Notes: generated from the sequence alone by a model not told the origin. A DNA stretch of 34,189 nucleotides from Clostridiales bacterium (GCA_029226065.1 JAQXXM010000019.1:1-34189); one strand, 5' to 3'; shown: positions 1-7,927, counted from the first letter of the stretch. Numbers and translations are program-made.

Positions 1-72
1 GACTTTTTTTGATGCATCGATCACTTCTTTTGTCTGATCGAACTTATAAGCATCTAAACCTGTTTTTGACAT
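1..72 (-). CDS. 5' end of an unidentified gene, cut by the window edge
   Basis: A minus-strand reading frame opens with ATG at 72 and runs out of the window after 24 codons (begins MSKTGLDAYKF). It is too short to appear in the ORF track. A good ribosome-binding site, AGAAAAGGAG, lies 8 nt upstream, and the frame has no stop, so a real gene start is likely. It is divergent from the AraC regulator at 204, so it may be that regulator's target, but the 24 residues are not enough to name a family. Confidence 0.6.
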   Translation of the reverse strand, partial: MSKTGLDAYKFDQTKEVIDASKKV

Positions 73-91
73 AATAATATCTCCTTTTCTA

Positions 92-120
92 TTGATTTTT
101 AACATCTATTATGTTATACT
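92..120 (+). promoter_or_regulatory. Candidate SigA promoter for the first AraC gene
   Basis: TTGATT (92-97), a 17-bp spacer and TATACT (115-120) on the plus strand give a transcript start about 75 nt before the ATG at 204. The -10 box lies inside a perfect inverted repeat (114-130). Confidence 0.5.
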
Positions 121-130
121 TGTAGTATAA
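114..130. repeat. Short inverted repeat between divergent genes
   Basis: TTATACT-TGT-AGTATAA is a perfect 7-bp inverted repeat. It overlaps the -10 box of the plus-strand promoter and mirrors a TATACT on the minus strand. It could be an operator or simply two facing -10 boxes; the sequence cannot decide. Confidence 0.4.
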
Positions 131-203
131 TAAATATTGAAGATTTTTTCTATATTTATTTTATCTAATATTTGTACGATTTTGACTTTTGAAAGGTGAT
201 ATA

Positions 204-1076
204 ATGTACGAAGAAATAATTAATTACAAATATGGTGTACCGATACGTGTTTCTGCACCTATAGAGCACCAATCAGGCATAATAAAAAAGGGAACAGCAT
301 GCAGTATGCATCTCCACAGACAGTATGAATTCCTATACATACACAGCGGATCCATGATATGTCAGTCACCTGACGCTAGATTGAAAATGGAAAAAGGTGA
401 TATTCTGTTCGTAAACTCATATACACCGCACTGGACACGATATGAGGTCGAAGGAATGGAACAGATTTTACTGCAATTTGATTTACCCACTACATCGGAT
501 TTATCACTAAAATATGTTGCTCGTTTTTCAAAAGTTACAGATACTCCCATGTATCTGTTTAAATCAAACGAGAAAGACACAGAGGAACTAAAAAAATGCA
601 TTCTGTCTATTGCTGATGAGTTTTATTATCAGAATGATTTTTGGAAGGAATATGTGAATGCAAATATACTTATGATAATGGCAATATTACACAGAAAAAA
701 AATAATTTCTGATTCAATTAGAAAACGAGAAGCTGAGATAAATAAAATAAAACCAGCAATTGAGTATATAAACGAAAATTACTCACAGGATATATCAACA
801 GCAGAGCTTAGCCGTTTACTGGGTTTTAATGAGTCATATTTTTGCAGACTTTTTAAAAACGCCGTAGGCACAAATGCAATTGAATACATAAATTTTGTAA
901 GAGTTTGTAAGGCCGGACATTTATTACCAAAAAATATAAGCATATCTGACATTGCATCAACAACAGGTTTTTCATCATTATCGTACTTTAACAGGATATT
1001 TAAAAAATATAATGCATATACACCAAGTGAATACAAAAAAATTCTTACCAGCACGAATTATGAGCAGATACAGTGA
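204..1076 (+). CDS. AraC-family transcriptional regulator with cupin sensor domain
   Basis: This is a 290-residue cytoplasmic regulator with the usual two-part AraC layout. The N-terminal half resembles a cupin/AraC ligand-binding domain (MHLHRQYEFLYIHSG, then GDILFVNSYTPH). The C-terminal ~100 residues hold the double helix-turn-helix (DISTAELSRLLGFNESYFCRLFK, then ISDIASTTGFSSLSYFNRIFK and TPSEYKK). The ORF track starts at a TTG at 189, but AAAGGTGAT lies just before the ATG at 204, so I place the start there. It is divergent from the truncated gene at 1-72 and followed 88 nt downstream by an aldo/keto reductase, so it probably controls one or both. Regulators of this shape usually sense sugars or their breakdown products; the ligand is unknown. 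Confidence 0.9.
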   Translation: MYEEIINYKYGVPIRVSAPIEHQSGIIKKGTACSMHLHRQYEFLYIHSGSMICQSPDARLKMEKGDILFVNSYTPHWTRYEVEGMEQILLQFDLPTTSDLSLKYVARFSKVTDTPMYLFKSNEKDTEELKKCILSIADEFYYQNDFWKEYVNANILMIMAILHRKKIISDSIRKREAEINKIKPAIEYINENYSQDISTAELSRLLGFNESYFCRLFKNAVGTNAIEYINFVRVCKAGHLLPKNISISDIASTTGFSSLSYFNRIFKKYNAYTPSEYKKILTSTNYEQIQ

Positions 1077-1164
1077 TGAAGATGCTCATATATAAAATAT
1101 GGAATTAAGATGCAATAAATATACTTGCAATTTATACCGACATAAGGTGGAATGGAGATTTATT

Positions 1165-2043
1165 ATGGTTTACGTGAATTTAGAAGATATGAAATTATCG
1201 CAGTTTGTATTAGGAACAGACGGTTATGGTGAGCGTATAGACAAAAAAACAGCTTTCGATATTATGAATGAGTACACATATAACGGTGGAAATATTATTG
1301 ATACCGCAAGGCTGTACTGTGACGGAATAAGCGAAAAATACGTAGGTGAATTTATTAAAGGAAAACGAGATGATATATACGTATCAACAAAATGTGCTCA
1401 TCCTCCTCTATCAGATATGACAAAAAACAGATTGAGTGAGTCGGAAATAGAGTACGATATTGACCTTAGTCTTAAAACAATGGGTATAGATTATATAGAT
1501 ATTCTTTGGCTTCACCGCGATGATATAACAGTATCAGTTGAGCCAATAATTGATGCTTTAAATAATATGCACCGCAAAGGTAAGATACGTTATTTCGGTG
1601 CATCAAACTGGACACACGATAGAATTATGCTTGCAAATGAATACGCAAAAGCATCAAATCAGATGGGGTTTATTGCAAGTCAGCCATTGTACAATTTAGC
1701 TGTTCGTTCAAAGGTTTGGGATGAAACACTCGTTTGTCTTGAAGGTGAAGAAAAAGATAAATACGATAAAAGTCATTTTCCTGTTTTTGCATTTTCATCA
1801 CAGGCAAAAGGCTTTTTTGAAAAATACGCTAAAAATCAAGTTACGCCAAAAGCTAAGGACAGATATATGAATTCAAAAACATTAGAAATATTTGAAAAGG
1901 TAAAGGAAAAGTCACTTGAAAGCGGTGACACCATATCATATACAGCTTTATCTATGCTGATTGATACAAGCAATTTTAATGTGTTCCCTATTATCGGTCC
2001 ATCAAATGTAGAACAGTTAAGAGTAACAATGAATATTAAATAA
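1165..2043 (+). CDS. Aldo/keto reductase, short C-terminus
   Basis: A 292-residue NAD(P)H-dependent oxidoreductase of the AKR fold. The catalytic tetrad is visible: Asp and Tyr in DTARLYCDG, Lys in VSTKC and His in LWLHRDD; the cofactor-binding IIGPSNVEQL lies at the end. The ORF track starts at 1099, but GGAG six to eight bases before the ATG at 1165 and the family-like beginning (KLSQFVLGTDGYG) favour 1165. The protein stops right after IIGPSNVEQLRVTMNIK, whereas relatives usually run some 15-20 residues further to a final helix. No other frame downstream gives a convincing continuation. No clear promoter of its own was found, so it may be co-transcribed with the AraC gene. The substrate is unknown. 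Confidence 0.88.
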   Translation: MVYVNLEDMKLSQFVLGTDGYGERIDKKTAFDIMNEYTYNGGNIIDTARLYCDGISEKYVGEFIKGKRDDIYVSTKCAHPPLSDMTKNRLSESEIEYDIDLSLKTMGIDYIDILWLHRDDITVSVEPIIDALNNMHRKGKIRYFGASNWTHDRIMLANEYAKASNQMGFIASQPLYNLAVRSKVWDETLVCLEGEEKDKYDKSHFPVFAFSSQAKGFFEKYAKNQVTPKAKDRYMNSKTLEIFEKVKEKSLESGDTISYTALSMLIDTSNFNVFPIIGPSNVEQLRVTMNIK

Positions 2044-2083
2044 TGCAATATCATTCAGAAATGGGTGCTGTTTCGTTTAGTAC

Positions 2084-2120
2084 AAAAAAGGGCTATTGCG
2101 TTAGCAACAGCCCTCTTTTA
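2084..2120. terminator. Bidirectional intrinsic terminator (GTTGCGTTAGCAAC type)
   Basis: GGGCTATTGC-GTTA-GCAACAGCCC forms a 10-bp stem with one G-U pair. On the minus strand it is followed by TTTTTT, which ends the S-layer-homology gene; on the plus strand it is followed by TCTTTTA, which serves the reductase. The same GTTGC-loop-GCAAC core recurs at 15393 and 21743. Confidence 0.85.
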
Positions 2121-2129
2121 GTGAATTAA

Positions 2130-3734
2130 TTAGTCGATATGTGTCTCGTAATAGCCTATACCTCTACGGTTATAATTATGCTCGTTTGTAGCTTCCTGAA
2201 CAGCCTCATAGTACCACTTATCAGCTGTATTATCTGACCATGTTACTAAATCGTCGTGCAAGCCATCCTTGCTAACAAATCTGTAAAGCATTCTGTTTAT
2301 AATTGTGATAGCCTCTGCTCTTGTAATATCAGCTTCAGGGTTAAATGTACCATCTTCGTAGCCAGCAATCCAACCTGTCATAGCAGCATTGTTGATTTCA
2401 TTTGCTGCCCAATGATCGGAGGTATCAGTAAACATATTTTCACCCTCATATACAAGTGATGTAAATCTTGACGCAATTGCTGCAAATTCAGCTCTTGTTA
2501 TCTTCTTATCAGGCATAAATGAACCGTCTTCGTAACCGTTTACTATACCTGCAGCAGCAACAGTTGAAACTTCAGTGTTAAACCACTTATCTTCTGAAAC
2601 ATCGCTAAATGAACTTACAGTAGTTTTAAACTTGTTTCTTGATGCTTCGTCAAGAATTCTGTAGAATATTGTAGCAACTTCTGCACGTGTAATCGGGTTT
2701 TCAGGTCTTACTACTGTTGTGCCATCGCCGTTATCGTAACCGTTAATATACGCAATATGGTCATTGTAGTTAAGCTTTGCTCCTGATGATGTTCCGTTTA
2801 TCTGCGGCTCAACATTGTCAGGTGTACCCTTCTCGGTCGGTAATGGAACCTGTACAGGGTCTGTTGTCGGAGTGGGAACAGGAATTACAGCAGAACCGCC
2901 ACCAGATGATCCTCCGTTGTTTGATGAACTCTTACGTCTTATGTAATCAACGTCTTTTTCACCGTATTCGCCGCCGCCAAGATCTTCACCAATAACGAAC
3001 AATCTCGGCTCATAGCCATCTATTTCATCTCTCAGTGTCGGAGATGCAGTCTGTATGGGATCTGTTGTCGGAATAGGAGCAGGATCTACATCAGAACTAC
3101 CACCTGCAATACCGATTTCTATTTTTCCACTGAATGTCGATGTAATCTTGTATGTAGTGCCTGACTTTGTTAAAGAATTATCCTTAACCTCGAGAGAAAG
3201 AATTTCTCTTGTTTCAGCATTGAAGAACTCATCTAACTGAGCAGTTGTAACATCGTCTTTAACCTTCATTGTTAAAGTATATGAATTGTCGTTGTCATTA
3301 ATAACAGGCTCACCAATCTGCTCAAAAATGTCATTTACCTTTGAGCTCCATGTAAATGTAGGGTTCTCGTTGGAAATCTTTTCATCCGCCTGGATTTTTA
3401 CAACGAATTCACTGTCTGTAACCTCAACGAAAGACAAAACAGCTGTTCTGTCAAAGCCCAACTCCATTGCTCTGTCGACATACGAATTCCATGTATCTGC
3501 AATATCATCCATATCTATAACTGCTTTTGCATCAAATGTGCTCTTATTTGCGGCAAGCTGATACGGACTTTCTTCTGTTGTATCTTCGTACTCTCCGTCT
3601 CTACCTAATTTAACTGTGATATCCGCACTAACATACTCAACCTGTGGATCCGGTTCATCGGCAGCAAAAGCAACCATACCTAACGACGAAGTTAACAATG
3701 CAGATGCGATCACAAACGACAAAAATTTCTTCAT
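2130..3734 (-). CDS. Secreted S-layer-homology (SLH) domain protein
   Basis: A 534-residue cell-surface protein. A signal peptide (MKKFLSFVIASALL...AFA) is followed by an N-terminal region of unknown function up to about residue 210. Two Pro/Thr-rich linkers follow (PAPIPTTDP; VPTPTTDPVQVPLPT), separated by a Gly/Ser patch. The C-terminal ~200 residues carry SLH repeats (INGYDNGDGTTVVRPENPITRAEV, GIVNGYEDGSFMPDKKITRAEF, WIAGYEDGTFNPEADITRAEA, each with an FSDV/WSDN-type lead). SLH domains bind pyruvylated secondary wall polymer and hold the protein on the peptidoglycan. The track's ATG at 3740 is only 2 nt from GGAG; the in-frame ATG at 3734 has proper spacing and starts the signal peptide. 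The ligand or activity of the N-terminal part is not recognised. Confidence 0.9.
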   Translation of the reverse strand: MKKFLSFVIASALLTSSLGMVAFAADEPDPQVEYVSADITVKLGRDGEYEDTTEESPYQLAANKSTFDAKAVIDMDDIADTWNSYVDRAMELGFDRTAVLSFVEVTDSEFVVKIQADEKISNENPTFTWSSKVNDIFEQIGEPVINDNDNSYTLTMKVKDDVTTAQLDEFFNAETREILSLEVKDNSLTKSGTTYKITSTFSGKIEIGIAGGSSDVDPAPIPTTDPIQTASPTLRDEIDGYEPRLFVIGEDLGGGEYGEKDVDYIRRKSSSNNGGSSGGGSAVIPVPTPTTDPVQVPLPTEKGTPDNVEPQINGTSSGAKLNYNDHIAYINGYDNGDGTTVVRPENPITRAEVATIFYRILDEASRNKFKTTVSSFSDVSEDKWFNTEVSTVAAAGIVNGYEDGSFMPDKKITRAEFAAIASRFTSLVYEGENMFTDTSDHWAANEINNAAMTGWIAGYEDGTFNPEADITRAEAITIINRMLYRFVSKDGLHDDLVTWSDNTADKWYYEAVQEATNEHNYNRRGIGYYETHID

Positions 3735-3785
3735 AATCATTTCTCCTTTTTATTTTTAGTCTCATCAAGACATCTTATTAGTTTC

Positions 3786-3814
3786 ATTATACATCATACG
3801 ATTGATTTTGTCAA
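3786..3814 (-). promoter_or_regulatory. Consensus SigA promoter of the SLH gene
   Basis: On the minus strand TTGACA, a 17-bp spacer and TATAAT match the housekeeping consensus exactly. Transcription would start about 45 nt before the coding start. This suggests strong constitutive expression, as expected for a surface-layer component. Confidence 0.85.
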
Positions 3815-3837
3815 GTAAAATTAAACAATTAATTCCA

Positions 3838-3866
3838 TTGATTTTAACAATTTTTTATGATATAAT
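3838..3866 (+). promoter_or_regulatory. Candidate promoter of the GH13 gene
   Basis: TTGATT (3838), a 17-bp spacer and TATAAT (3861). It faces the SLH promoter with 23 bp between the two -35 boxes. A 9-bp direct repeat ATTGATTTT occurs at 3801 and 3837. Confidence 0.6.
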
Positions 3867-3931
3867 AAATTCGTATATAATACCAAATCCTGATGGGTTT
3901 GTAATTTATGAATGTATAGGAGGAACAAAAA

Positions 3932-5245
3932 ATGTGGGCATTTAAGAGTGTTTTTTATCAAATATACCCGCTGGGATTATGTGGTGCACCTTTTGAAAAT
4001 GATGGTGTACAAGCACATAGAATATTAAGAATAAACGATTGGATAGCACATATAAAAGATTTAGGTGCTGATGCTATATATTTCTCTCCACTCTTTGAGT
4101 CGGACACACACGGGTATAACACTCGCGATTTTTTTAAGGTTGACTGCCGATTGGGAACTAACGACGATTTTAAACAAATAGCAATTAATTTGCATGCACA
4201 AGGAATTAGAATTGTTCTTGATGGTGTATTTAATCATGTCGGTCGCGGTTTTTGGGCGTTCAAAGATGTATTGGAAAACGGATGGAATTCTCCTTACAAA
4301 GATTGGTTTAATATTAACTTTGACGGTAACAGCCCATATAATGACGGTTTTTGGTATGAAGGCTGGGAAGGTAATTATGATCTTGTAAAGCTTAATCTAA
4401 AAAACGAAGCTGTTATCAATCACTTATTTGATGCAATTAAATTCTGGGTAGACGAATTTGATATTGACGGATTACGTTTAGATGTCGCCTACTGTCTTGA
4501 CCACGACTTCTTGCGTCGTTTACGTACCTATACCGAGTCGCTAAAACCTGAATTTACACTTATTGGCGAATTGCTCCATGGTGACTACAAGCAATGGGTA
4601 AATCCGACCATGCTTCATTCATGCACGAATTATCAGTGCTACAAGGGTTTATATTCATCATTTAACAGTATGAATATGTTTGAAATTATTCATTCTCTTA
4701 AGCGTATGTTCGGGCCCGAGGACTGGTGCGTATGCAGAGGTGAACACTTGCTTAATTTTGCTGATAATCATGATGTTACACGTATAGCAAGTATACTGAC
4801 AAATGAAAAGCATTTGCCTGTTCTATATGGAATGATGTTTGGTATGCCTGGAATGCCTTGCATATATTATGGTAGCGAATTTGGTGTTAAAGGCGAAAAA
4901 TCACAAGGCGACTCTGCACTGCGGCCCGAAATTATTTTGCCGCAAAACACAGAACTTACTGAATTTATATCCAAATTAGCCAATGCATTCAAAAATAGCG
5001 ATGCACTTATAAACGGTAATTTCACTGAAATAGTGTTGCAAAATAAATACTGTATTTTTGAAAGGAAAACAGATAAACAACGTGTGTTAGTTGCAATAAA
5101 TGCATCCGATGAACCTGTTGTATGTCATTTTGACGCCCGATGCGGTACTGCAATAGACTTAATAACTAATGAAAAACACGATTTTGGAGGCGGAAGTACA
5201 TTACCGCCATACAGCGTTCAATATTGGGATATGGAAACAGTTTAA
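3932..5245 (+). CDS. GH13 alpha-amylase-family glycosidase, intracellular
   Basis: A 437-residue alpha-glucan-acting enzyme of glycoside hydrolase family 13. The conserved regions appear in order: region I (VLDGVFNHVG, about 95-104), region II with the nucleophile Asp184 (GLRLDVA), region III with the acid/base Glu213 (LIGELLHG) and region IV with Asp281 (FADNHDV). A C-terminal beta-domain follows (VLVAINASDEPVV). There is no signal peptide and no extra N-terminal domain, so it probably acts in the cytoplasm on imported maltodextrins, like neopullulanase/cyclomaltodextrinase relatives but shorter. The start is fixed by AGGAGG 8 nt before the ATG. It stands alone, divergent from the SLH gene; no transporter is adjacent. 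Exact specificity cannot be read from the sequence. Confidence 0.9.
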   Translation: MWAFKSVFYQIYPLGLCGAPFENDGVQAHRILRINDWIAHIKDLGADAIYFSPLFESDTHGYNTRDFFKVDCRLGTNDDFKQIAINLHAQGIRIVLDGVFNHVGRGFWAFKDVLENGWNSPYKDWFNINFDGNSPYNDGFWYEGWEGNYDLVKLNLKNEAVINHLFDAIKFWVDEFDIDGLRLDVAYCLDHDFLRRLRTYTESLKPEFTLIGELLHGDYKQWVNPTMLHSCTNYQCYKGLYSSFNSMNMFEIIHSLKRMFGPEDWCVCRGEHLLNFADNHDVTRIASILTNEKHLPVLYGMMFGMPGMPCIYYGSEFGVKGEKSQGDSALRPEIILPQNTELTEFISKLANAFKNSDALINGNFTEIVLQNKYCIFERKTDKQRVLVAINASDEPVVCHFDARCGTAIDLITNEKHDFGGGSTLPPYSVQYWDMETV

Positions 5246-5251
5246 AATATT

Positions 5252-5283
5252 AAATGGGGTACACTTTTGATGTTACCCCATTT
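5252..5283. terminator. Terminator between convergent genes
   Basis: AAATGGGGTA and TACCCCATTT pair perfectly over 10 bp around a 12-nt loop. The hairpin fills the gap between the GH13 gene and the convergent phosphoesterase gene; flanking A/T tracts suit either direction. Confidence 0.7.
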
Positions 5284-5285
5284 AT

Positions 5286-5975
5286 CTATTTAATACGTTT
5301 TGGCATAAATGAAAGAAAGTCAGAAGATATAAGGTAATATTTAATACCATCATATTCTTCACTCAATCTTAAATCGTGACTTTTACCGTGCAAATGGCCA
5401 TAAAAGCATTTTTTTACATTGTATTTTTTCATCATATCAATAAAGGCATTACTTTTACACATTTTTGACATCGGCGGATAATGCGTAAACACATACTTTT
5501 CGTCGGTTGTTGCAGATTGTAATGATATTTCAAGACGTGCCACTTCACGATTAAAATACTTCTCCGAGCTTTCCTTATAGCCCGAACAACCGGGGCAAAG
5601 CCAGCCGCGTGTACCACATATAGATATCCCCTCTGCCTCGTATGAGTTGTTGTGTAAAAACGATATTGTTTTATACTCATTTTTCTTGATAAACTCATCA
5701 AGCTTTGACATTGTTGTCCACCAATAATCGTGATTTCCTTTTAATATAATTTTCTTTCCGTTTAATGAGTCAAGAAAATCAAAATCACATTTTGACTGCC
5801 CAATATACGTTGCCCATGAAAAGTCACCAGGTATAACCACTGTGTCTTTCTCCCCTACAACCGATTGCCAGTTCGATTGCAGACGCTCCACATAATTTTC
5901 CCAGCTCTGTCCAAATACATCCATAGGCTTATCTATGCCTAACGGCAGATGCAAATCCGCTATTGTAAATATCAT
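5286..5975 (-). CDS. Calcineurin-like metallophosphoesterase
   Basis: A 229-residue cytoplasmic protein with the full dimetal phosphoesterase signature: D-x-H in ADLHL (Asp7/His9), GD in VIPGDFSW, GNHD in LKGNHDYWW, a lone His in FTHYPP and GHLH in CFYGHLHG. The beginning (MIFTIADLHLPLG...KPMDVFG) resembles the small predicted-phosphohydrolase group COG1768, whose substrate is not established. The start has GGGAG at good spacing. It is the second gene of an operon, 11 nt after the HAD phosphatase. The chemistry (phosphomonoester or diester hydrolysis) is secure; the physiological substrate is unknown. Confidence 0.88.
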   Translation of the reverse strand: MIFTIADLHLPLGIDKPMDVFGQSWENYVERLQSNWQSVVGEKDTVVIPGDFSWATYIGQSKCDFDFLDSLNGKKIILKGNHDYWWTTMSKLDEFIKKNEYKTISFLHNNSYEAEGISICGTRGWLCPGCSGYKESSEKYFNREVARLEISLQSATTDEKYVFTHYPPMSKMCKSNAFIDMMKKYNVKKCFYGHLHGKSHDLRLSEEYDGIKYYLISSDFLSFMPKRIK

Positions 5976-5986
5976 ATAGTCTCCCT

Positions 5987-6790
5987 TTATATAGAATTAA
6001 TCAATTCATAAATAATGTATGCTATTGCACTGTCATCGTTTGACGGAACAACTTTTTTAGCAATTTTTTTCAGTTCCTTTACAGCATTTTCGACAGCAAA
6101 TCCGTTCCCTGCGTACTCAATCATCTCGTAATCGTTCATATTATCGCCGACTGCATATATATTTTCACGGTTTATTTTTAAACATTTTGCAAGACATCTG
6201 ACACCGTATCCCTTTGAAACATCGTTTGCGACAATATCAAGATAGAATTTACCGCTTCTTGCACTATAACCGCTATCGTAATCTCTTTTGAATATCGGTT
6301 CAAACGCATCAAGTTCTTCTTCTGTTCCGACAATCAATGCCTTTGTCCATGGTCTATCCCATATTTCATCAGGCATACCGTATGTTACATCATAATTTTT
6401 TGTTTTAAATCTCTCTGTTTCAAAACATTCCTGCATAATATATACACGTTCATCGGAGTATATCTCAATCCCAAATTCGGGATGATCTTGTGCAACCTTG
6501 AAAATTGCCTGTTTTCTCTCAGGTTCAATCGTCTTTTTATAAAGCACGGTATCTGTATCAAAATCATACAGAACGGCACCATTATGCAATATTGCAGGAG
6601 CATTTATCCTGAAATCGTCAAAATAATTGCCTACAGCATCTCTCATTCTGCCTGATGCTACAGTGAATTTACCGCCCTCCGATTTAAAATAGTCAATAGC
6701 TTTTTTGTTTTCCTCTGATATTCTGTGCTGAGAATTAAACAGCGTTGCATCAATATCCGACACAAGCAGTATTCCGTCAAATTTACCCAA
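5987..6790 (-). CDS. Cof-type HAD-IIB sugar-phosphatase-like hydrolase (TTG start)
   Basis: A 267-residue haloacid dehalogenase-superfamily phosphatase. Motif I is SDIDATLF (nucleophile Asp12, Asp14), motif II is the Ser of VASGRM, the motif III Lys is in VSKGYGV, and motif IV is VGDNMNDYEMIE. Motif I has Ala where most family members have Gly (DxDGT). The C2-type cap lies between. HAD-IIB proteins of this kind dephosphorylate sugar phosphates, FMN or pyridoxal phosphate with broad specificity. The start codon is TTG: AGGAG lies 7 nt upstream and there is no ATG nearby in frame. It leads the operon with the metallophosphoesterase, and a small hairpin lies just upstream of the ribosome-binding site. 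Confidence 0.88.
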   Translation of the reverse strand: MGKFDGILLVSDIDATLFNSQHRISEENKKAIDYFKSEGGKFTVASGRMRDAVGNYFDDFRINAPAILHNGAVLYDFDTDTVLYKKTIEPERKQAIFKVAQDHPEFGIEIYSDERVYIMQECFETERFKTKNYDVTYGMPDEIWDRPWTKALIVGTEEELDAFEPIFKRDYDSGYSARSGKFYLDIVANDVSKGYGVRCLAKCLKINRENIYAVGDNMNDYEMIEYAGNGFAVENAVKELKKIAKKVVPSNDDSAIAYIIYELINSI

Positions 6791-6806
6791 AGTCCTTCTC
6801 CTGTCT

Positions 6807-6824
6807 ATAAGCCTATCGGCTTAT
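6807..6824 (-). repeat. Hairpin in the leader of the HAD gene
   Basis: ATAAGCC-GATA-GGCTTAT on the minus strand is a perfect 7-bp stem with a 4-nt loop, starting immediately 5' of the AGGAG site. It could affect mRNA stability or initiation of the TTG-started gene. Confidence 0.5.
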
Positions 6825-6863
6825 GTATCCTTGTAAATTGCTATATACGCAACCTTACGAATA

Positions 6864-6892
6864 ATTTTATCATATTTTAAACTGTATTTCAA
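6864..6892 (-). promoter_or_regulatory. Candidate promoter of the HAD/phosphoesterase operon
   Basis: TTGAAA, a 17-bp spacer and TAAAAT on the minus strand, about 70 nt upstream of the TTG start. Confidence 0.55.
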
Positions 6893-6971
6893 GATTTTTT
6901 CACATAGTTTTCTATAATTTTTCGTCTGAAAATTTTACCGATATTGGGTTCTGATTTATGTATATTGTACC

Positions 6972-7000
6972 TTGATTTTATATAGTTTTTGATGTATAAT
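6972..7000 (+). promoter_or_regulatory. Promoter of the queH operon
   Basis: TTGATT, a 17-bp spacer and a perfect TATAAT on the plus strand, about 33 nt before the queH ATG. The leader is short, so no queuosine riboswitch fits between promoter and start. Confidence 0.7.
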
Positions 7001-7032
7001 AACATTATCAAGTCAGTTGTTGGGAGAAGTGT

Positions 7033-7662
7033 ATGAATAAAAATTATCAGCTAATACTAAATAATACACTAAAACAAATAAGCGCCGCTAATCGTAGACC
7101 GTCACTTCTGTTACACGTCTGTTGTGCTCCGTGTTCGAGTTATGTTTTAGAGTACCTTAATGAATATTTTGATATTACTGTATTGTTTTATAACCCGAAC
7201 ATAACCGAGAATGCAGAATATACTAAACGATATAACGAACTAATACGGCTTGTTAGTGAGCTACCGTATAAATATCCTATAAAGGTGATAGACGGAGGAT
7301 ATACGCCAGAGCAATTCACTGCCATTTCAAAGGGGCTTGAGAATGAGCCTGAGGGCGGAAAGCGATGCTTGAAATGTTATCACTTAAGACTCAGGTTTAC
7401 GGCAAATATGGCAAATAAACACAAGTTTGATTATTTTACAACTACGCTTTCCATAAGCCCCCACAAGGATGCGAATATACTCAACTCAATCGGTAAAGAA
7501 TTGTCTGATGAGTATGGTGTGGAGTATCTATATTCTGATTTCAAAAAAAAGAACGGATATAAACGCTCATGTGAGCTTTCACGTATTTATAACTTATACC
7601 GTCAGGATTATTGTGGGTGCATATATTCCAAAATGGAAAGGAGAAATCAAAATGAGCATTGA
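7033..7662 (+). CDS. queH: Epoxyqueuosine reductase QueH
   Basis: A 209-residue protein of the QueH (formerly DUF208) family, which performs the last step of queuosine synthesis: reducing epoxyqueuosine to queuosine at position 34 of tRNAs with a GUN anticodon. It is a non-homologous alternative to QueG. All the family's cysteine motifs are seen: HVCCAPCSS (Cys30, Cys31, Cys34), RCLKCYHLRL (Cys112, Cys115) and YRQDYCGC (Cys194, Cys196), plus YSDFKKKNGYKRS. These cysteines are the ones expected to hold the Fe-S/iron centre. The start has GGGAG upstream. The 3' end overlaps the next gene by 11 nt. No other queuosine gene (queC/D/E/F, tgt, queA) lies in the window. Confidence 0.95.
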   Translation: MNKNYQLILNNTLKQISAANRRPSLLLHVCCAPCSSYVLEYLNEYFDITVLFYNPNITENAEYTKRYNELIRLVSELPYKYPIKVIDGGYTPEQFTAISKGLENEPEGGKRCLKCYHLRLRFTANMANKHKFDYFTTTLSISPHKDANILNSIGKELSDEYGVEYLYSDFKKKNGYKRSCELSRIYNLYRQDYCGCIYSKMERRNQNEH

Positions 7663-7927
7663 ATTGGAAATGATGCGACTTCAAAATAATGCAAAAAAAG
7701 ATTTAGGATTAAAAAAAGAACTCTTGGAAACACGCTCAGAGGCAGATCCATATAAAGCTTTTTGTGATGTTGCAATAAAGCATGGATATGAAATATCGTT
7801 ATTTGAACTCGCCGATATGGGGCAAGCATTCTGCGATGCTATGCTACGCAGCGTAAACGGCGGCGGAACGGAAAGTTTTAACGAGTGGAACGATTTTTAT
7901 GGTATGTTTTTTGATGCAATAGATTAA
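7652..7927 (+). CDS. Nif11-like small protein, coupled to queH
   Basis: A 91-residue acidic protein. Its ATG lies inside the queH 3' end (ATGAGCATTGA, 11-nt overlap) and has its own site AAAGGAG nine bases upstream, so translation is probably coupled. I rejected the track's longer ORF from 7469 because it only adds out-of-frame queH sequence. By recollection it resembles Nif11-domain proteins (PF07862): an N-terminal helix (MSIELEMMRLQNNAKKD), then DPYKAFCDVAIKHGY followed by EISLFELADMGQAF. A triple Gly (SVNGGG, 70-72) sits where Nif11 leader peptides carry their cleavage motif. The tail after GGG is short, acidic/aromatic and Cys-free (NEWNDFYGMFFDAID), unlike a typical modified core. Two Cys (38, 61) are in the leader-like part. 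No peptide-modifying enzyme or exporter is nearby. Family call is tentative; function unknown. Confidence 0.7.
   Translation: MSIELEMMRLQNNAKKDLGLKKELLETRSEADPYKAFCDVAIKHGYEISLFELADMGQAFCDAMLRSVNGGGTESFNEWNDFYGMFFDAID

Noticed and set aside
7469-7651. Longer 152-residue ORF leading into the Nif11-like gene
   Set aside because: The extra part is queH read in another frame; the ATG at 7652 has its own ribosome-binding site.
7033-7927. A RiPP biosynthetic cluster around the Nif11-like gene
   Set aside because: No lanthionine synthetase, radical SAM, YcaO, protease or ABC exporter is found within several kilobases on either side.
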